The notes: generated from the letters alone by a model not told the origin. Shown: positions 1 through 13,750, numbered from the stretch's first letter. The stretch is DNA of 64,000 nt from Callipepla californica brunnescens (GCA_023055505.1 JALIRH010000123.1:744001-808000); one strand, 5' to 3'. Translations and numbers: made by a program.

Positions 1-1757
1 TCCAGGTCTGGCTAGCACAGGATGTAGTTCAAAGGCCACTCTGGAAAGCAGCAGGCCAAGGAAGCCTGGTCATTGGGACAGGTACTGGCTGATGTGAGGG
101 CAAATACAGACGTGCCTCTGTAACCCAGCACATGACAGGATTTTGCTTCTGGGCTATCGCCAGCTCAGAAGCTTTCTCGTCAGCTGATATCAAACACAAG
201 AAAGGGACACATTTTGGAGAGGGAATTCAGTGGATTGGGTGCTTTTTTTCTTAGCAAAGTTACAACGGGAACCACTGGAACACTTTGCTTAAGGGTTGTT
301 ACTGCTTTGGGTAGGCAGCTTTGGAGTCCGAAGGACTGAAAGGGAAGGGCAGAAGTGCAGGAGTGTTAACAACATCACACTGCACGCTAACGCAGCAATA
401 GTGCACAGACACGGCCTAAAACCAAAACCATATTTCAGCTCACGCACCACACCTGCATTCACCTGTCAGTAACTGAGATCAACTGTATTTCTGACACACA
501 AAGCCTACGGCATTAACACCGTGTGCCTCCTGAGCTCCAGAGCACTGCTGAGGTACCCAGAGTGGTTGGTCAGCTCTGAAAATGCTATCCAGGATGCTGA
601 GAAGCACCACTCCTTCCTGTGCAGCACCATTCTGTTGGCGCTTCCTTCGCTCCTGCTGGAGCTGCCCTTCCCTCCCAGCTTGGTGCTCCCTTTCAGCTCC
701 AAGCAGCTGCTGGACAACCCAGGGGCTGTCCCGTGACTTCACTTCACCACACTTTCTGCTGCAACAAGTGGGAGAGACGTGTCACCCGTCACACTCCCTC
801 CTTCTGAGAGCACTGTCCTACGAAGGCTGTTCCACTCACTGACCACTGGTGTCCTGACAGACCTCACGTGGACGAGACGGGATTGCTTTCTGAAAGAACA
901 GAAATCATTCACCTGGAATAAGATGACCGGATATTACAGGGAGCGATTCAACAACAGAGGACATTCTTTTTGCTCAGATGTTGTTCAGTGGAAGCAAGAG
1001 ACAAAGGCACATCAGTCAAGGAGCAGAAGCGCTTTCAAGGTAAACTATCTGTAATACGTACAACAATTGCCTCTGCTTGGCTAGCAGCAAGCTGTGCTGA
1101 CTGAAAACAATCCCCAACGTGATCTGCGTTTTCAGCCAGCTGCTAGAACGTCTCACACAGCACCCAGAAAACCTGTGAAGCTCAGTGTGCTCAGTGCTCC
1201 CTGACCGTGCTCGGTCCTACAGCACTGAGCCCTCACAACTGTCAGGCCTCCCAAACAGCTTGGAGTGCAAAACAAACCAATAAAGAAAACTCTTTTCTCC
1301 AGGGAGAAATGCAAAAGGCACAGCCAGAGCTCTGCAGGCTTGTGGGTGGCAGAGAGCCTGCGAGCAGCGTGATCACAGAACTCCGTTCTAATCCTAGGCA
1401 CGTTAACTTCACTGCTATTGAATGCCAACTGCTCCAGATTTCAACGGAAGCAGCGAGACCACAGTCAGCTCTGAATCCCTGCGTGCTGCATTGGCTTTTC
1501 ATTCATAGTACAGTGCATGTTGAACTATAAGCAGGAAGGCCTACACCGATCTACTTCCTTGCCCTTGCATTCAACAAAGCACACATTAAACCTTCAGCTC
1601 GATCATACATCCCTCAGCCATAATGAGCAGCGCGGGGCTCCGACCACTCAGACACATTTCTGTGTTTTACTGAGCCATGAAGATCCCTAAGCATCGCCAG
1701 TTCACATTTGTGTCAGCAGTTTCATGCACGCAGAATGCCTGGCAATAAGGCTGTTAC
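1..1757. other. No gene recognised
   Basis: Mixed-composition DNA. I find no exon with recognisable protein similarity, including VPS45's final exon, which should lie here if the gene were intact. Confidence 0.4.
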
Positions 1758-1889
1758 CTCCTGCTACTGTGGACGCTGGTCCCGCCCAGGACGACGCGGA
1801 CACCCGCGCTGGAGCGGTTCAGGTCGTACACGGTCAGTGCCTCCTCGTAAGTCGCCCCTCAAATGTCGCAGACAACAGCATCCTGGGGC
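1758..1889 (-). pseudogene. VPS45: VPS45 exon relic with nonsense codon
   Basis: VPS45 is the Sec1/Munc18 protein for endosomal SNARE assembly. The exon (acceptor TTACAG, donor GAG/GTAACA) encodes PQDAVVCDI, a TGA stop (1861-1859), then [19 protein letters not shown] and [15 protein letters not shown]. This is the conserved penultimate-exon block of VPS45. The stop replaces a Gly codon. I did not find the neighbouring VPS45 exons. Confidence 0.82.
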
Positions 1890-4800
1890 CTGTAACAAAG
1901 ACACAAACACAAAACTGGAACAATCCTGCAGCGGCCATGGGCACGGAGGCAGCAATCCCGCTGGTTTATCTCCCCACATCACATTTCATTTCTGTGATGC
2001 ACTGGGATGAAGACCAACAAAAACCCACAGCCCAGGAAATCCCCTTTAAAACACCGTCTCTCCTAAACATTTACACACCATGTTCACAGTCCTAACAGCC
2101 TCCTCAGCACACCCACACACCGTATCCCTGTGGAGCTCCACCACGACACATCATCAGTGTGTAATGCATGATGGAGATGCTGCTGCAGCTGTTCAATCCA
2201 GGACGATTTGGAGTCAAACGAGGACAGCAGTGGGGCTTCAGAGCTCTCAGGCTTGGCTGGAAGGACACAGGCCAGCCACAGTTTTGCTGGATGAATACAG
2301 AACCGGGGATTTACGCTTCAGTTTACCTGAGGTTACATTCCCTAAGGAGCCCCGAAATACAGGATTTTACAGAGGGAAAAGAAGAAAGGGAGAAGGGAAG
2401 TGTCTGCATCTGGCAAAATGCAAAACCGGGCACATCCCCTGCACATTCAGCTTTCAAGGGAAAGCTGGACCTACCCTGCACCGCTCTCCCCAACTCCTTC
2501 AGTTCTCCACCCTCAGGGATAGCACGATGTGCTTGCCACCCAGAAATCAGCTTTTGCCACCACCTAGAAGCTGAAAGAATGATCTCTGCAGAATCTATAG
2601 TGCACATCCCACCAGCTCCATACCATCCCCCGCTCTGAAGAACAAGAAAGTCTCAGCACAACTAACTTCACGTTGCAGTCTCAAAACTACTCTCTGCTTT
2701 CCAAGCAGGTACTTCTATTAGAACCGAGCTGTTTGCTGCCGTGGTGAAAAGCAGCACGCATTCATCTGCTGTCTGCGCAAGCTCTGGATCAGTGACAAAT
2801 CAAACAGAGCATGAGACAGGGATGAGCTCGAGGACGCACCTCGACGCTGTCTTTGGTTACTCCTTGCTAAGAAGACGCCCTGGAAAGCCCTTGGCACCTG
2901 TTAGTGTCCAGAGGAGCAGCAGCATTCACCTCAGGAGAGCTATCAATGATAAGAGAACTCCACACAGAGCGAAACAGCTTCTGCCATCAGAATGAGATGC
3001 TGGCTCAGAACAAGCGCATCAGCCATCAGATGCACACTGTCGCTTCCTTGCCCCTGGAAAGGATGCAGAAAAGTAAGAAAAAATCCCTCCTCAAAGTGAC
3101 TGTTGTTACCAATAATCGTCCAAGGCATGGGCGTTTTCCAGAAGCTTACCTTAGGTCAGCATAACATGCCCCAAACGGCCAAAAAAACATAGTTAGCATA
3201 CTTTAGGACGTGCAGGCAGACCGCTGTTGTGGGGCAGAGAGGGAGAACCGCAGCATCGGCGCCTGCAACCCGTGAGCAACTTACTGCAGAACTTCCTTGG
3301 AAAGAACAAGAGTTAGAATGGAATCCTCTGCAGAGAAGTCAGCACGACTACAACATGCTCTATCAGACGCTTTAGGCCTGCACCCTCTGGACACAGCGGC
3401 AAGTGTTCCCTTGGGCATGGCTTAGCCCCTGCAGCCAGGAGCACGGGACAGGACTGCAGTCTGTGCTGCATCAGCTTCCCTTGCAGAGACTGCGATTCAG
3501 TGCACTCGTCTTCCTGCAGAACAACCCTGCATCTCCTGTGCAGGAACAGGCTGCGAAAGCTGCACTGCAGCCTGACGATAAGCAGGTTATATACAGCAAC
3601 CGCACACCCAGGGTGTGCAGGATCAAACATCTCCCTCAGGCAGACTAAGGGTTTTTTCCCCACAGTGACAGCACGAGTCACTGAGCAGCCCCACAGGATG
3701 GAGCAGTGCTGTACCTTGTCTTCACGGCTGCGTTCAGGCACGCTGCTTTGAGAACCAGATGCAAGTGTGCCCAAGTCTCTTGGGAATGGAAATCAAAGGG
3801 AAGGAAAGGCGTAGCAAAGAAGCGATCTGATAAGCAGCTGTAGATTGTCAGAAAAAAAAAAGCATCCTGAAAACCCTTACAAACCCATTTTTATCACGAT
3901 ATGAGTGAGAGATGTGCTAAGTAAGCCATGCCACAGCTCTTAGGGAGAACACCTTTCAGGTGATGGAAGCTACAGCTCCCCAAGTCCTGTGGGTACGTGG
4001 ACCTTCCAGGTTTACGTATCTTTACTAATTGGATCACGGGAACAACAGGGAAACGAAGAAGGCAGCTTATCAGCAGACCGAAGCCCACAGCATCAACCTC
4101 CAATACCATCACTGATGCATTTTAGGTTGGAACTGTGAGAGACCTAAGGATTTCAATGGAGAAGTTGTGTGGCCAGTGGGTCAGTGCTAAGCCATCCCCG
4201 CTGTGCCCACTTGTAGAAACACAGAATCACTAAGGCTGGAAAAGACCGCTGAGATTGTTAAGTCCAACCACCAGTGCATCCTAACCATCAACCCATCATC
4301 TCTACGTGAACCAGTCCTTGAATCTGCCATCGTCTGTCACTGACACTAACACACCTCCCCTGCTCATTCTCATCACAGAGAACAGTCCCAAGTCCCAGCA
4401 TCGCGGATTCCCCCTAGGACTTGGGGTTACAGGAACTGCTCTAACACGATGTTGGACCTCCACAAACGAGGTGGCTGTGCATTACCAGCCCGGTCTCTTC
4501 ACAGACACAAGGCTTGACTGAGGAAGGGAAACTGTGTTTCTTGCTTATGCAAAGCCCAGATACACAGGAGCCTAAGAAGGGCACGCTGCAGCAGCACACT
4601 CAGTGATGAGAGCACTTCAGGAAAGGTAATCTATCTGCTTAGCATTTCTCTGCACGAATATGCAGTGAGGTCCTGCAGCTCCTCTAATACAACTACTTTC
4701 TCCAAAACACCAATTCCGAAACGAATGACACACCGTTAGCATTGTACTTCCAAGGCCTAAGATGATCCAAGAGAGCAGAGTCCACAGCTTGACTAAGCTA

Positions 4801-7800
4801 CCGCTCCGTGCCATTCATTGATACCTCGTGCTCCAAGTCAGGTGGGTACTACTGAGAACTCCTCCTTGCTGATTTTTATACGGGAGGGTTCAGAAGATCA
4901 GAAAACGCAATAAAATGGAAAGATGCTGCAAAGGAAAACCCCATCAGTTCATCACCCAGAACCTGTCGCATGGTCATTTTTAGTTTACCTACACCAGAAG
5001 TGTTAAGTTTTATTTACTAAGCACGATTTCTAAACTAAAAGGTTTTTGCTGTTGTGGTTTTAAGAGGGACATAAGGGAGATCGCATACAGCTTGTCCAAA
5101 TTAGCTACTCAAATATAGCTTTACCTGTAGACAAGCCCCTTGAAGCATGAGTCCAACGAGCTAAACCTAGATCAGATTCCATCTGGATGCCTCTGCTGTC
5201 ACTGCCAGCGCAGGCACAGCTTCAAGGTTTTCATCACGGACTGCCTAATTTTCTCTGCAAATACAAAGGATCACGGAGCAGGCTCATGCTGTCCACGGGA
5301 GGCTCTGCTTGCTCTGTGCTAGGATTATCTCCTTTGGCACATGAAAGCTGGGTCCCTCTGTCATTCAGTCATTTCTCTTGTGGCCTCACAGTTCCACCTG
5401 GAGCAGCGGTTTCCACCTCCAGTCCAGGTTCAGCAGCCACTTTAGGTGGGACTGTGCAGCCCCTCACCATCTCCAGCAACATCCCCCCACCCATATACAC
5501 ACCTGCCCCACGGAGAAGTGAAGCTCACAGAGCTCATCCACTGCACAGCTTCTCAGTTCACAACTCAGGGCATTGCCATAAATTGCCACTGTTTCCTGTA
5601 AAAGGTTTATTAAGCCTGCTTCTAGCTAATCCAATCTAAGTAATCCAATCTAAGAAATATCTTTTAACCTCTTCTTCCCTTGCTACGTAATCACAGACCA
5701 AGTAACAACACACACACTTCGATGTGAATCAGTCTTCCCTGAGGACTTTCACATCTATCTATGTGAAGAAAACGATAAAGAATTTAAACATCTGTTCCTT
5801 AATTAGACTCATCCTTCAGAGCTATATGAAAATTATTATAATTACTAAAAGGAATATTATACCCTCCCACAGTTCAGAATTTCCAAATACATCATTTGTT
5901 CCCCTCAGTACTATTCACCACCAGCTTCTCAACCAAGCCATGCATTTAGCTGCTTCTAACCCACTTCTCTGACTCGGATTTATATACACATCAGTAAACA
6001 CTATCTGCTGGCTGGGTGCATCACAGCATTTCTCATCTGCCTTCCTCTAGTGGCTCTATCTATCCTGCATTACAGGATCACTAGAGGAACTCACTTGAAA
6101 GATTAACACCGTAAACATCTTGGAAAACACAGCCTGACTTCATGAACATCTCACGAGGACACGAGACACCACAGCACTGCTATCACCCACGTCACACAGA
6201 AATCAGCTCACAAAGCAATGAGCTGCAAAGGCAAGCGCTTTGTTAGGGAGAACAACCTGATTTCTGCCACAGCAAACTGCCACAGGTTTACTACACTTCC
6301 TGATCTACATTCTCTTGCTTCCTTTGCAGAATTTACACAAACTGCTGAGGAGGGATCTGCAGTTTTTCCTCTTCCTATGCCCACAACAACAAAACATAAG
6401 CTAACTTGCCGTCCTTAGCAGAGTGCTGCAAAAAGGTGACCTTGCAATGATATTCATGCTCCAGTGTACCTGCCGTGGCAGCAAACCACCTGAGAAATCT
6501 GTAGCTCAGGAAATGTCGCCTTAGGATGTGTGACTTTTCCTAGGCAAATGAAAGGTGCTAATCTGTCCCTGTCACTGTGTAGTATTAAACAGTTACATGC
6601 AGGCTGAGCTTGGAAACAGCATACGGCAGACATCCTTAAAAATTCCTTCAGAATACACTGAAAAAATAATCTTCTCCAAATCTGTCAGCAAGATCCTAGC
6701 CACTGTTCCTGGCAGAAACACCAGCTTCATTTCATAAAACAGTCACTTCTGCTCTCACAAACACTTTAAAAGAAATGAGGTCACAGACAGAAAAACGGGG
6801 ATGTTGAGAAGAGCTTTGATAGCTCCCCAAGCAGCACGCTGCCGTATTACAGGGGCTATTTCCAAGGGACCACACGGGCTCTAAACACACAAGTGAACCT
6901 GGGCTGCGAGGGAGGTTCGGCTCCAAGCAAGGGCCGAGGCACTGCAAATTCAATTCACCGAGTGCTTGCGCACTGAATGTGTTTCCAGGTCTCACACCAT
7001 TACAGGGGATGTAACATCACTACGATGTCAACTCTTGGACCAGGGAGCAAGCTGATTTAAGTTCTACGAGGGAAAGGATGAATACTGTCAGAGGAATGGT
7101 GAGTCAAACAATGCAGAACTGGTAGGATCACAGTTCAGGGAACTCGCTTTGAACCATTTTTAGCAAGGTACTGCGAGTTCAGGGATAGCAAGAGCTCAAG
7201 CAAAGCACAGCCTCTCAAAGCACTGACAAATTTCAGAACCTCTCCTGCCTTTCACTGAAGGAGACTGCTGTAGCAAGGCTGCTGCCTGCATAAGGCCAAC
7301 TGTGTGTACGCACGTGTGCAAGAAGCCTCCCTTCCTTGTGCTCCATCCAGGGATGAAGGATGAACACTGACCTCACGCTTGAAGCCACACAAGCCCGTCA
7401 TCTCTGCTTCCTTCGGGATGCAGCAGGACCCAGGCTCAATGCAGCCCTGGCACAGCTCCTCATCACGCAGCACTGCCCTCCCATGGGCACCGGGACTTTG
7501 TTCCGCCCACCTACAGAAGCTCTTCCCCAGCTTGACTCCACTCCTGGTGCTCTTAACCTGCAGGGGAAAAGTAACAAACAAAACCGCCTCAAACTCAGGT
7601 ATTTATATACAAACAAGCAAACAAGAACCACATCAGCAGGTAAGCTTGCCATCCAGGTTTCAAAGCTGTTGCTGTTCCTGCAGTCAGAGCACGTTAATAA
7701 AAATCTCCACCCATCTTCGGGGAGCTGCTGCAATGTTTGCTTCTTGAAAGCTCTTGTAAGATTATTACTTTCTTCCTTCTTTAAATGCACACTTCAGAGT

Positions 7801-8700
7801 ACCGCAGATCTCCGGGAGTGCACAAGGAATGGATTGCTTTATAAGCTTTACTACAGCTACGGAAAATGTTGGAAATTCACACTGTACATTTCCTGTACGG
7901 TGGGTCTGCTACAAGCAGAGAAAACCCACACTGAAGGGGATTTCTATGCAAGCTATGCACCACACAAAGATTGTGTTACAAGCTTGGATTGCTGATTTAA
8001 GCCTCTTCTCCCCACCCATTTCCATGACAGCTTTTAAACCTGAATATCCACATAAGCTCCAATGTTCTTTTCTAGGGTGAAATAAACAGCTTTTATGGTT
8101 CAGCAACCGCACGCTTAGAGATCAACACTTCACCACTAATTCGTGCAGGTCCAAGCTAAAGCAATGGCTCATTTTCTTCTCCACAGTTGATGAGAAATTT
8201 CCTCCCAGAAAATTCAAGATGCGCTTTGAATTAGATGTTATGAAAACTGTGGATGCAGACAATGTTTCTCTTGACACAGTGCATCTAGTGTGCTGCCTCC
8301 ACATCCCAGCTGCCATGAAATCAGAGTGAAATCACTGCTAAAAGCCTCAGAGGTGCCCCTGGCTGCTCTTCTCCAAAAAGGGAAAAGCAATGGGCCAGCT
8401 ATGCAAATCCCATATTCACACAGAAGGAATAGGAGGGGATAAAACCCAAGCAAGACACAGCTTTAAGGGGCCGGTACGATCTCGAGGGCACTGAAAGTTA
8501 CTTTCAAGCCCAGAGACAGCAAGGTCTGCACTGCGCTGTGCTGGAGAGACTCTCAGCCCTATACGATCTAGACAAAAACAGCCACGGCCTGATATTTTTC
8601 TCCTGAATCCTACAACGAGCATACATCTGATCCATTCATCCATCCAGCTGCGTATCCCTCCCTCGGAGCAGCCCTCAAACTCAGTAACGCCAATTCTGTC
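1890..8700. other. No gene recognised apart from one CR1
   Basis: Open frames are short and none has both splice sites and recognisable sequence. One CR1 lies at 4.2-4.5 kb. This may be intronic sequence of a gene from the 9.1 kb promoter, or decayed VPS45 sequence. Confidence 0.4.
4215..4510 (-). mobile_element. CR1 LINE 3' fragment
   Basis: Starts with CACAGAATCACTAAGGCTGG, the reverse complement of a CR1 3' end, followed by CR1-like sequence. Confidence 0.8.
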
Positions 8701-9029
8701 CAGCTCCGAGTTCAGAGAGCAAAGGGGTCCGCTCTGACCCTCGTGACACAGCACGAGGGCCTCCTGCGTGCGCGTGTGTAACCCTGCCCTCCCCGCAGCA
8801 AACAACCACGGCCACACGGCCAGTCTTGTTCGATCCCCGTTCAATCCCGACGGCGCATCTACGTCCAGAAACGCATTCCCGCTTCTCCCTTCGGAGCCGC
8901 GTCCCGAGTCCCAGAGGCACACCCCACATAACAGCCCGCGCCCCCTCAGCCCCACGGGCCCCCCCAGCACGGCAGCCCGGCAAGGACCCACGTCCCCCAA
9001 GGCCGCCGCCTCAGCTCACGTGACGTCCC

Positions 9030-9400
9030 GCCGCCGTCGCCCGGGGTTGCCCTCACTCAGCATGGCTGCCCGGGCACCGCGCAGAGCAGGCTACCGAGCG
9101 CGCTCGCCAATGGAGAGCGAGCGCGGCCTCGCTCGTCCAATCGCCGCTCCTCCCGGGCTTTGAGTGACGACCACAGCAACCAATGGACTCCGCTCGGACT
9201 AGGGGGAGGGCACGCGCGCGTGGCCAATCGCGGTGGCAGAGCTCTCCCGGAAGGAAGACCGAGACCGGGGCGAGGGCGTGCGCATAACAGGCAGCAGCGG
9301 GAACCAATGAGAGGAGGGCACGGAGGAACGGCCGGCCAATAGGAGAGGCGGGGAGGCGGGCAGTGTCGGTCGGTTCGGGTGGTGCTGGGCGAACGTGGGT
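9030..9400 (-). promoter_or_regulatory. CCAAT-array CpG promoter, diverged copy C
   Basis: On the - strand this has five ATTGG motifs in the order seen in copy A and ends in ATGCTGAGTGAGGGCAAC. It is a CpG island (about 8.75-9.5 kb). No following gene could be assigned on either side. Confidence 0.6.
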
Positions 9401-9725
9401 CCGAGCGGCGCTCGGATGCGGAGCGGTTCGGGGCGAGCGGGCAGCGGGCAGGAGCCGTGCTGCTTCGCAGTTGTTCGTGGAGCAGGCGTGAGGCCATCGA
9501 TCGGCTGTCGTTCTGACAGCGTTGTGTGGGTTGGGCTCCGTTTTCCCGTGTTACATCTGTAGGTGATAGAGATGGTCACATAATGACCTTTGAAGATGGT
9601 CGAGGCTTGCCGGTAACTCCACTACGGAGGGATCCCCAACCAGAGATCCTTCCCTGGTGGTGGTCAGCCCTTCAATGGGGTCTGGGAGAGGTGGAGCCAG
9701 ACCCCACCCCTTCCAGTCACACAGG

Positions 9726-9820
9726 TACGTTACCTTCACCTGTGGCCCTGCGGCCGACTCAGTGCTCGCCTCAGGTGATCCATCAGTGGTTCAGGCCGTG
9801 ATCCAGCAGTTCCCATTCAT
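9726..9820 (+). repeat. Low-copy block shared with 16,068-16,165
   Basis: See the partner block at 16 kb. Here it follows the 9.4 kb CpG island by about 300 bp. Confidence 0.6.
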
Positions 9821-9829
9821 CTGTTTGGT

Positions 9830-12290
9830 ATCGTTTTGTTTTGCAGATGAAGTATTTTAGCCATACTCCATAAGAGGACGTAAGATGGATTTCTGAGAAA
9901 CACATCTGCAGGCCTGAATCGTTTGGAAACAAAATGGTATAAGAAAAAATAAACCTTTGTCTTTGTGCGCGCCACAGAAGGTTTCAAAGGCAGTAACGTT
10001 TGGGAAATGTGCATCTCGCACTGCTTTGGGGGCAGGGAAGTCTGCTGATGGACAGCAAAGCAATTCCTCGCGAGGAAGCACAAGCGCTACCAGAGCGCAA
10101 AGTAAGCTAAAATAGGACTTTTCACTCATTTCCAGGGCTGTTCTGCCTTTTGCTCAAGAAAGCATCGGTCATGCCCGGCTTTGGAGCAGATGCAGAGGGG
10201 CACATTCAGAATACACGCTCTTCATGGTGCGTGCAGGATGACAAGGTGTGCGCCTGTTCGTGCTGGGGTGCAGCTCCCAGTCCTGCAGTCAGAGCCGTGC
10301 AGGCAGAGGAGCCGTGGGGTGATCAGAAGGCTCTAATTGGAGTTCATCCTCAAGGGCATGCACCAACCACACAGTAACCCAGGTGGGGCTGAGTGCTCCG
10401 GTGGATTCTTCTAACAGGACCACGTCTGCTGAGCAGATAACGTATCTGAACGGAAGGTGGAAAAGGTTCAGAAACCCCTTCAGTTGCATGTCCAACCTCT
10501 TTATTGCTTTCTTACACGCTTCCTTATGTAGTTTGGTAGGATTTGTGAGTAAATTTTGCTAGGGTCACTCCGTTACCTATTCCACTACATAAATGCGGCT
10601 CTTCCGTCGCGTTCCTGTTCGTTTCCTTGTTTGATCGTGTTAGCTGCTGTACACTGTCATGGGCAAATAAGTTCTGGGTGTTGTTTCATTCTAAAGGTAT
10701 GCAAACTTTAGGAAACAGCCAATTTCCACACGGTCGTAATTTTGTAACGGGAACCAGCGAGCAAAACCTACGATCGGTATCGTGGATGTGACTTTATAGA
10801 ACTTATGAATTATATTTTAACGTTAAAATTCCATTGGTTTCTGTGAAATGCAGTGATCTAAGTTTCCTTCTTTAACGTTTTCTTAGAAAATTACCCTCTT
10901 ATTTTTCTGTACAGTTACTGCTTTTTCAAATTTCTTACTAGATCCCTGTTTTTCACGTTCAAAAATAACTTCAATATAAATCTATAAAGAAAATTTGAAG
11001 TTCGGTGACAAATCTTATAGAATGCTGAACATCATTATAATTGTTATGGTGCTGTTGGATTAATTCTATAAACGCAGTGTTCATCTTTTCTGAAATTGTG
11101 TAATTCCTTTGCAGAGAAAGCCTTTGCTGGAATTTCATGAGAGAGCGATGTTTGGATGTTTAAACTGAGCTGCTATTGTTCGTGTGTGACGCCGTGCCCC
11201 ATAGGCTGTTCGGAACACTTCTATCTCCAACCTTGGTGATTCTGTGGACTTTTTCTCACTCTAGGAACCTGCTTTAGCAGGTTGGACTACATGATCTACT
11301 TCCAGCCGCTCTGACTCTGCGTGTGATTCCACCAAAACAACTTGACTGGTGGTATCGTTACCCTGACCTCTGAACTCTGGAGCTGACAGCAGCACTGTGA
11401 GTGAGTAACGGGGGCTGCCAAGTCGTGCTTCCTCTTGAGAAGAGAGAGGAGCAAGAACTGATGTGTGCTTCCAGCATACACTGCGTCTATCACGGCGTCT
11501 GGGGATAATTCTAGGGATAAGCAAATCTGACTCTGTCCAACCGAAAAGCAGGGAAGGTCATTCAAATGAATGAATCATGCCAGAAAATGATTCAGCTTCC
11601 CTCCTTTTCTCTTTTTTCCTTTTAGTTGAAGTCGCTGGGATTCAGCCACCCTAGGAAGCCCACAGGAGCCCTGTACTGTCCTGGCTGGGCACTCTATCAA
11701 AAAGGAAAAAGTTCTCTCTTCTTCCATCTTGTAACTCGACAATCTGCAGTCTGGAAGGAAAGCAGAACTTGATAGAAAGGCACCCACCATATTTCCAGAT
11801 CAGTTTTTCACTTGGCTGCTGCTGCAGGCAGAGGCTGGAGGACACTGTGGGATTTGTTTTGCCCTTCCAGTTCTCCTGTTTGCTTTGTGGGAACGAAGAG
11901 CTCAGATCTGAATGGTAAGCAAGATGCTCTGCCTGAAGCCAGGACCCTCTCGCCCCAGCAATAACCGCCACACCACCACACCCTCCAACCTACGTTGACA
12001 TCCAACCAATATATTCCAATATTTTTTGGGGAACTTGAAACAAAATCCAACACTAAAGGTTGAAAAGAGGCATTTGGGTTCCAACGCCTGCCTGGGAGGT
12101 CTGCTTTAGGATTACAGCAGTATTAATTTGCTCGCTGTTTCATCCATTTCCCTGGAAGTCCTCTGTAAAAATATGAAACTAACAAGCATTTCTAGCACAA
12201 GAGCCCAGGAAAGAATGTTAACCCAACCAAAGCAACCTGTTTGACTAATTTTGTTGTTACAGGTATCATTCGGAAGTGGAATCACGGATC
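9830..12290. other. No gene recognised
   Basis: AT-rich from 10.5 to 11.15 kb, then a CR1 tail. Nothing supports coding function. Confidence 0.4.
11250..11335 (+). mobile_element. CR1 LINE 3' end fragment
   Basis: GGAACCTGCTTTAGCAGGTTGGACTACATGATC followed by a CR1-like tail (TCCAGCCGCTCTGACTCTG). Confidence 0.7.
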
Positions 12291-12604
12291 CCAAACCCTA
12301 AACCTAATCCATAAACCTAATCCAGTGATGAGTGGGGACAAAAATGTCCAACAGCATTCCACGTTTCTGGATGTCCTGCTGCCCGGCTACCTCAGGAGCT
12401 GCAGAGGTTGTGGTGCTGCAGATAACAGGGCAGAATGCTCTGGAATCCAAGAGAGCACCTCCAACTCCTGCCATTGAATGCAAGGAAGGGGCTGGGTTTG
12501 TTTTCTGCGGAAAAAAAAGGGGAGATGCCCACAGCTGTCAGCAGGCTGCAATCCAAAGCACTTCCAGGACTCAGAAGCAAGGGGCTTGAGGGGCTCTGGC
12601 CATG

Positions 12605-13318
12605 GGTCCCTGGAGACCATAGAGAGACCTATAGAGACCCATAGAGACCCACAGAGATCCATAGGGACCCATAGAGAGACATTGGGACCCAAAGAGACCC
12701 ATAAGGATCCACAGAGATCCATAGGGACATATAGGGACTCACAGAGACCCAGAGACCCCATAGGGACCCATAGGGATGATTGGGACCCAAAGGGACCCAC
12801 ATAGAGACACTGGGTCTCAAAGAGACCCATAGAGACACCATAGAGACCCATTGATTCATGGATACATTAGATCAGGCCATCCCAGTGCCTGAGCACTCCT
12901 TCAGAGACCCATAGAGAGACACTGGGACCCACAGGGACCCATAGAGACCTATAGGGACCCATAGAGAGACATTGGGACCCATAGGGATCTACAGAGACTC
13001 ATAGAGACCCATAGAGAGACACTGGGACCCATAGGGACTCATAGGGACACGCTGGGACCCACAGAGATCCATGGAGACCCACAGAGAACCACAGGGTCCC
13101 ATACAGAGACCCATGGGGATCCACAGAGACCCATAAAGACCCAAAGACCCCATAGGGATCCATAAGGACCCATAGAGACCATTGGGACACATAGGGACCC
13201 ACAGAGAGACCCATAGGGCCCCCACAGGGACCCATAGAGAGACCCATAGGGCCCCCACAGGGACCCATAGAGAGACCCATAGGGCCCCCACAGGGACCCA
13301 TAGAGACGCATAGGCCCA
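12605..13318. repeat. Minisatellite, GGGACCCATAGAGACCCATA type (copy A, 5' block)
   Basis: Tandem units of about 10 and 20 bp, mainly GAGACCCATA and GGGACCCATA, with a 43-bp higher-order unit near 13,195-13,305. One non-repeat spacer lies at 12,853-12,903. It ends directly at the CCAAT promoter. Confidence 0.9.
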
Positions 13319-13330
13319 TAGCCCCAGACA

Positions 13331-13640
13331 TCGCCTCTCCTATTGGCCGGCCCTTCCCATCGGGCCTCCTCATTGGTTGCGACCGCCGCCTGTTCTACGC
13401 AGTCCCTCCCCCTATCCCTTTTCCCGCTTGAGCTCCGGCACCGTGATTGGCCCCGCGCGGCGCCCGCCCCCTCGGTCTGCGCAGAGCCGATTGGCTGGAG
13501 TCGCCGTCACCCAAAACTCGGGAGGAGCGGCGATTGGACGAGCGGTGCGGGAAGCCGAGCGTGCGCAGTGCCGGTGGCCGTGCCCGGCCCGCCATGCCAA
13601 GTGAGGGCGAGTCCGGGCGAGGAGAGTGAGCTGTGGTGAG
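13331..13640 (+). promoter_or_regulatory. CCAAT-array CpG promoter, copy A
   Basis: Repeated ATTGG motifs (inverted CCAAT, NF-Y sites) occur at TATTGGCC, CATTGGTT, GATTGGCC, GATTGGCT and GATTGGAC, in very CpG-rich DNA with a CGTGCGCAGTG motif before a short ATG-containing exon (ATG at 13593) and a GTGAGC donor. TATA-less. Spacing between CCAAT boxes is kept in all four copies of this promoter in the window. Confidence 0.7.
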
Positions 13641-13750
13641 TCGAAGCGGACGGGGTGAGCGTCACGTGAGCGCGGGATGGGGAAGCGCGGCTCCTCAGAG
13701 CCTTGCAGGACAGGGTCTGGCTGTGCTCCCCTCCCCCATCCTTCCCACAG

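Noticed and set aside
7360..7995. A 211-codon + frame
   Set aside because: No recognisable motif, composition unlike the real exons, and no promoter or poly(A) context.
8416..9000. A 194-codon - frame left of promoter copy C
   Set aside because: CpG-island frame with no splice signals in phase and no similarity recognised.
12387..13373. Several frames of 90-150 codons in the minisatellite encoding repeated GSLWVPM-type peptides
   Set aside because: They follow from the GGGACCCATA-type unit, occur in every frame, and have no start context or splice support.
13343..13639. A 98-codon frame across promoter copy A (also in copy B)
   Set aside because: It runs through the CCAAT boxes; conservation reflects the duplicated promoter, not the protein.
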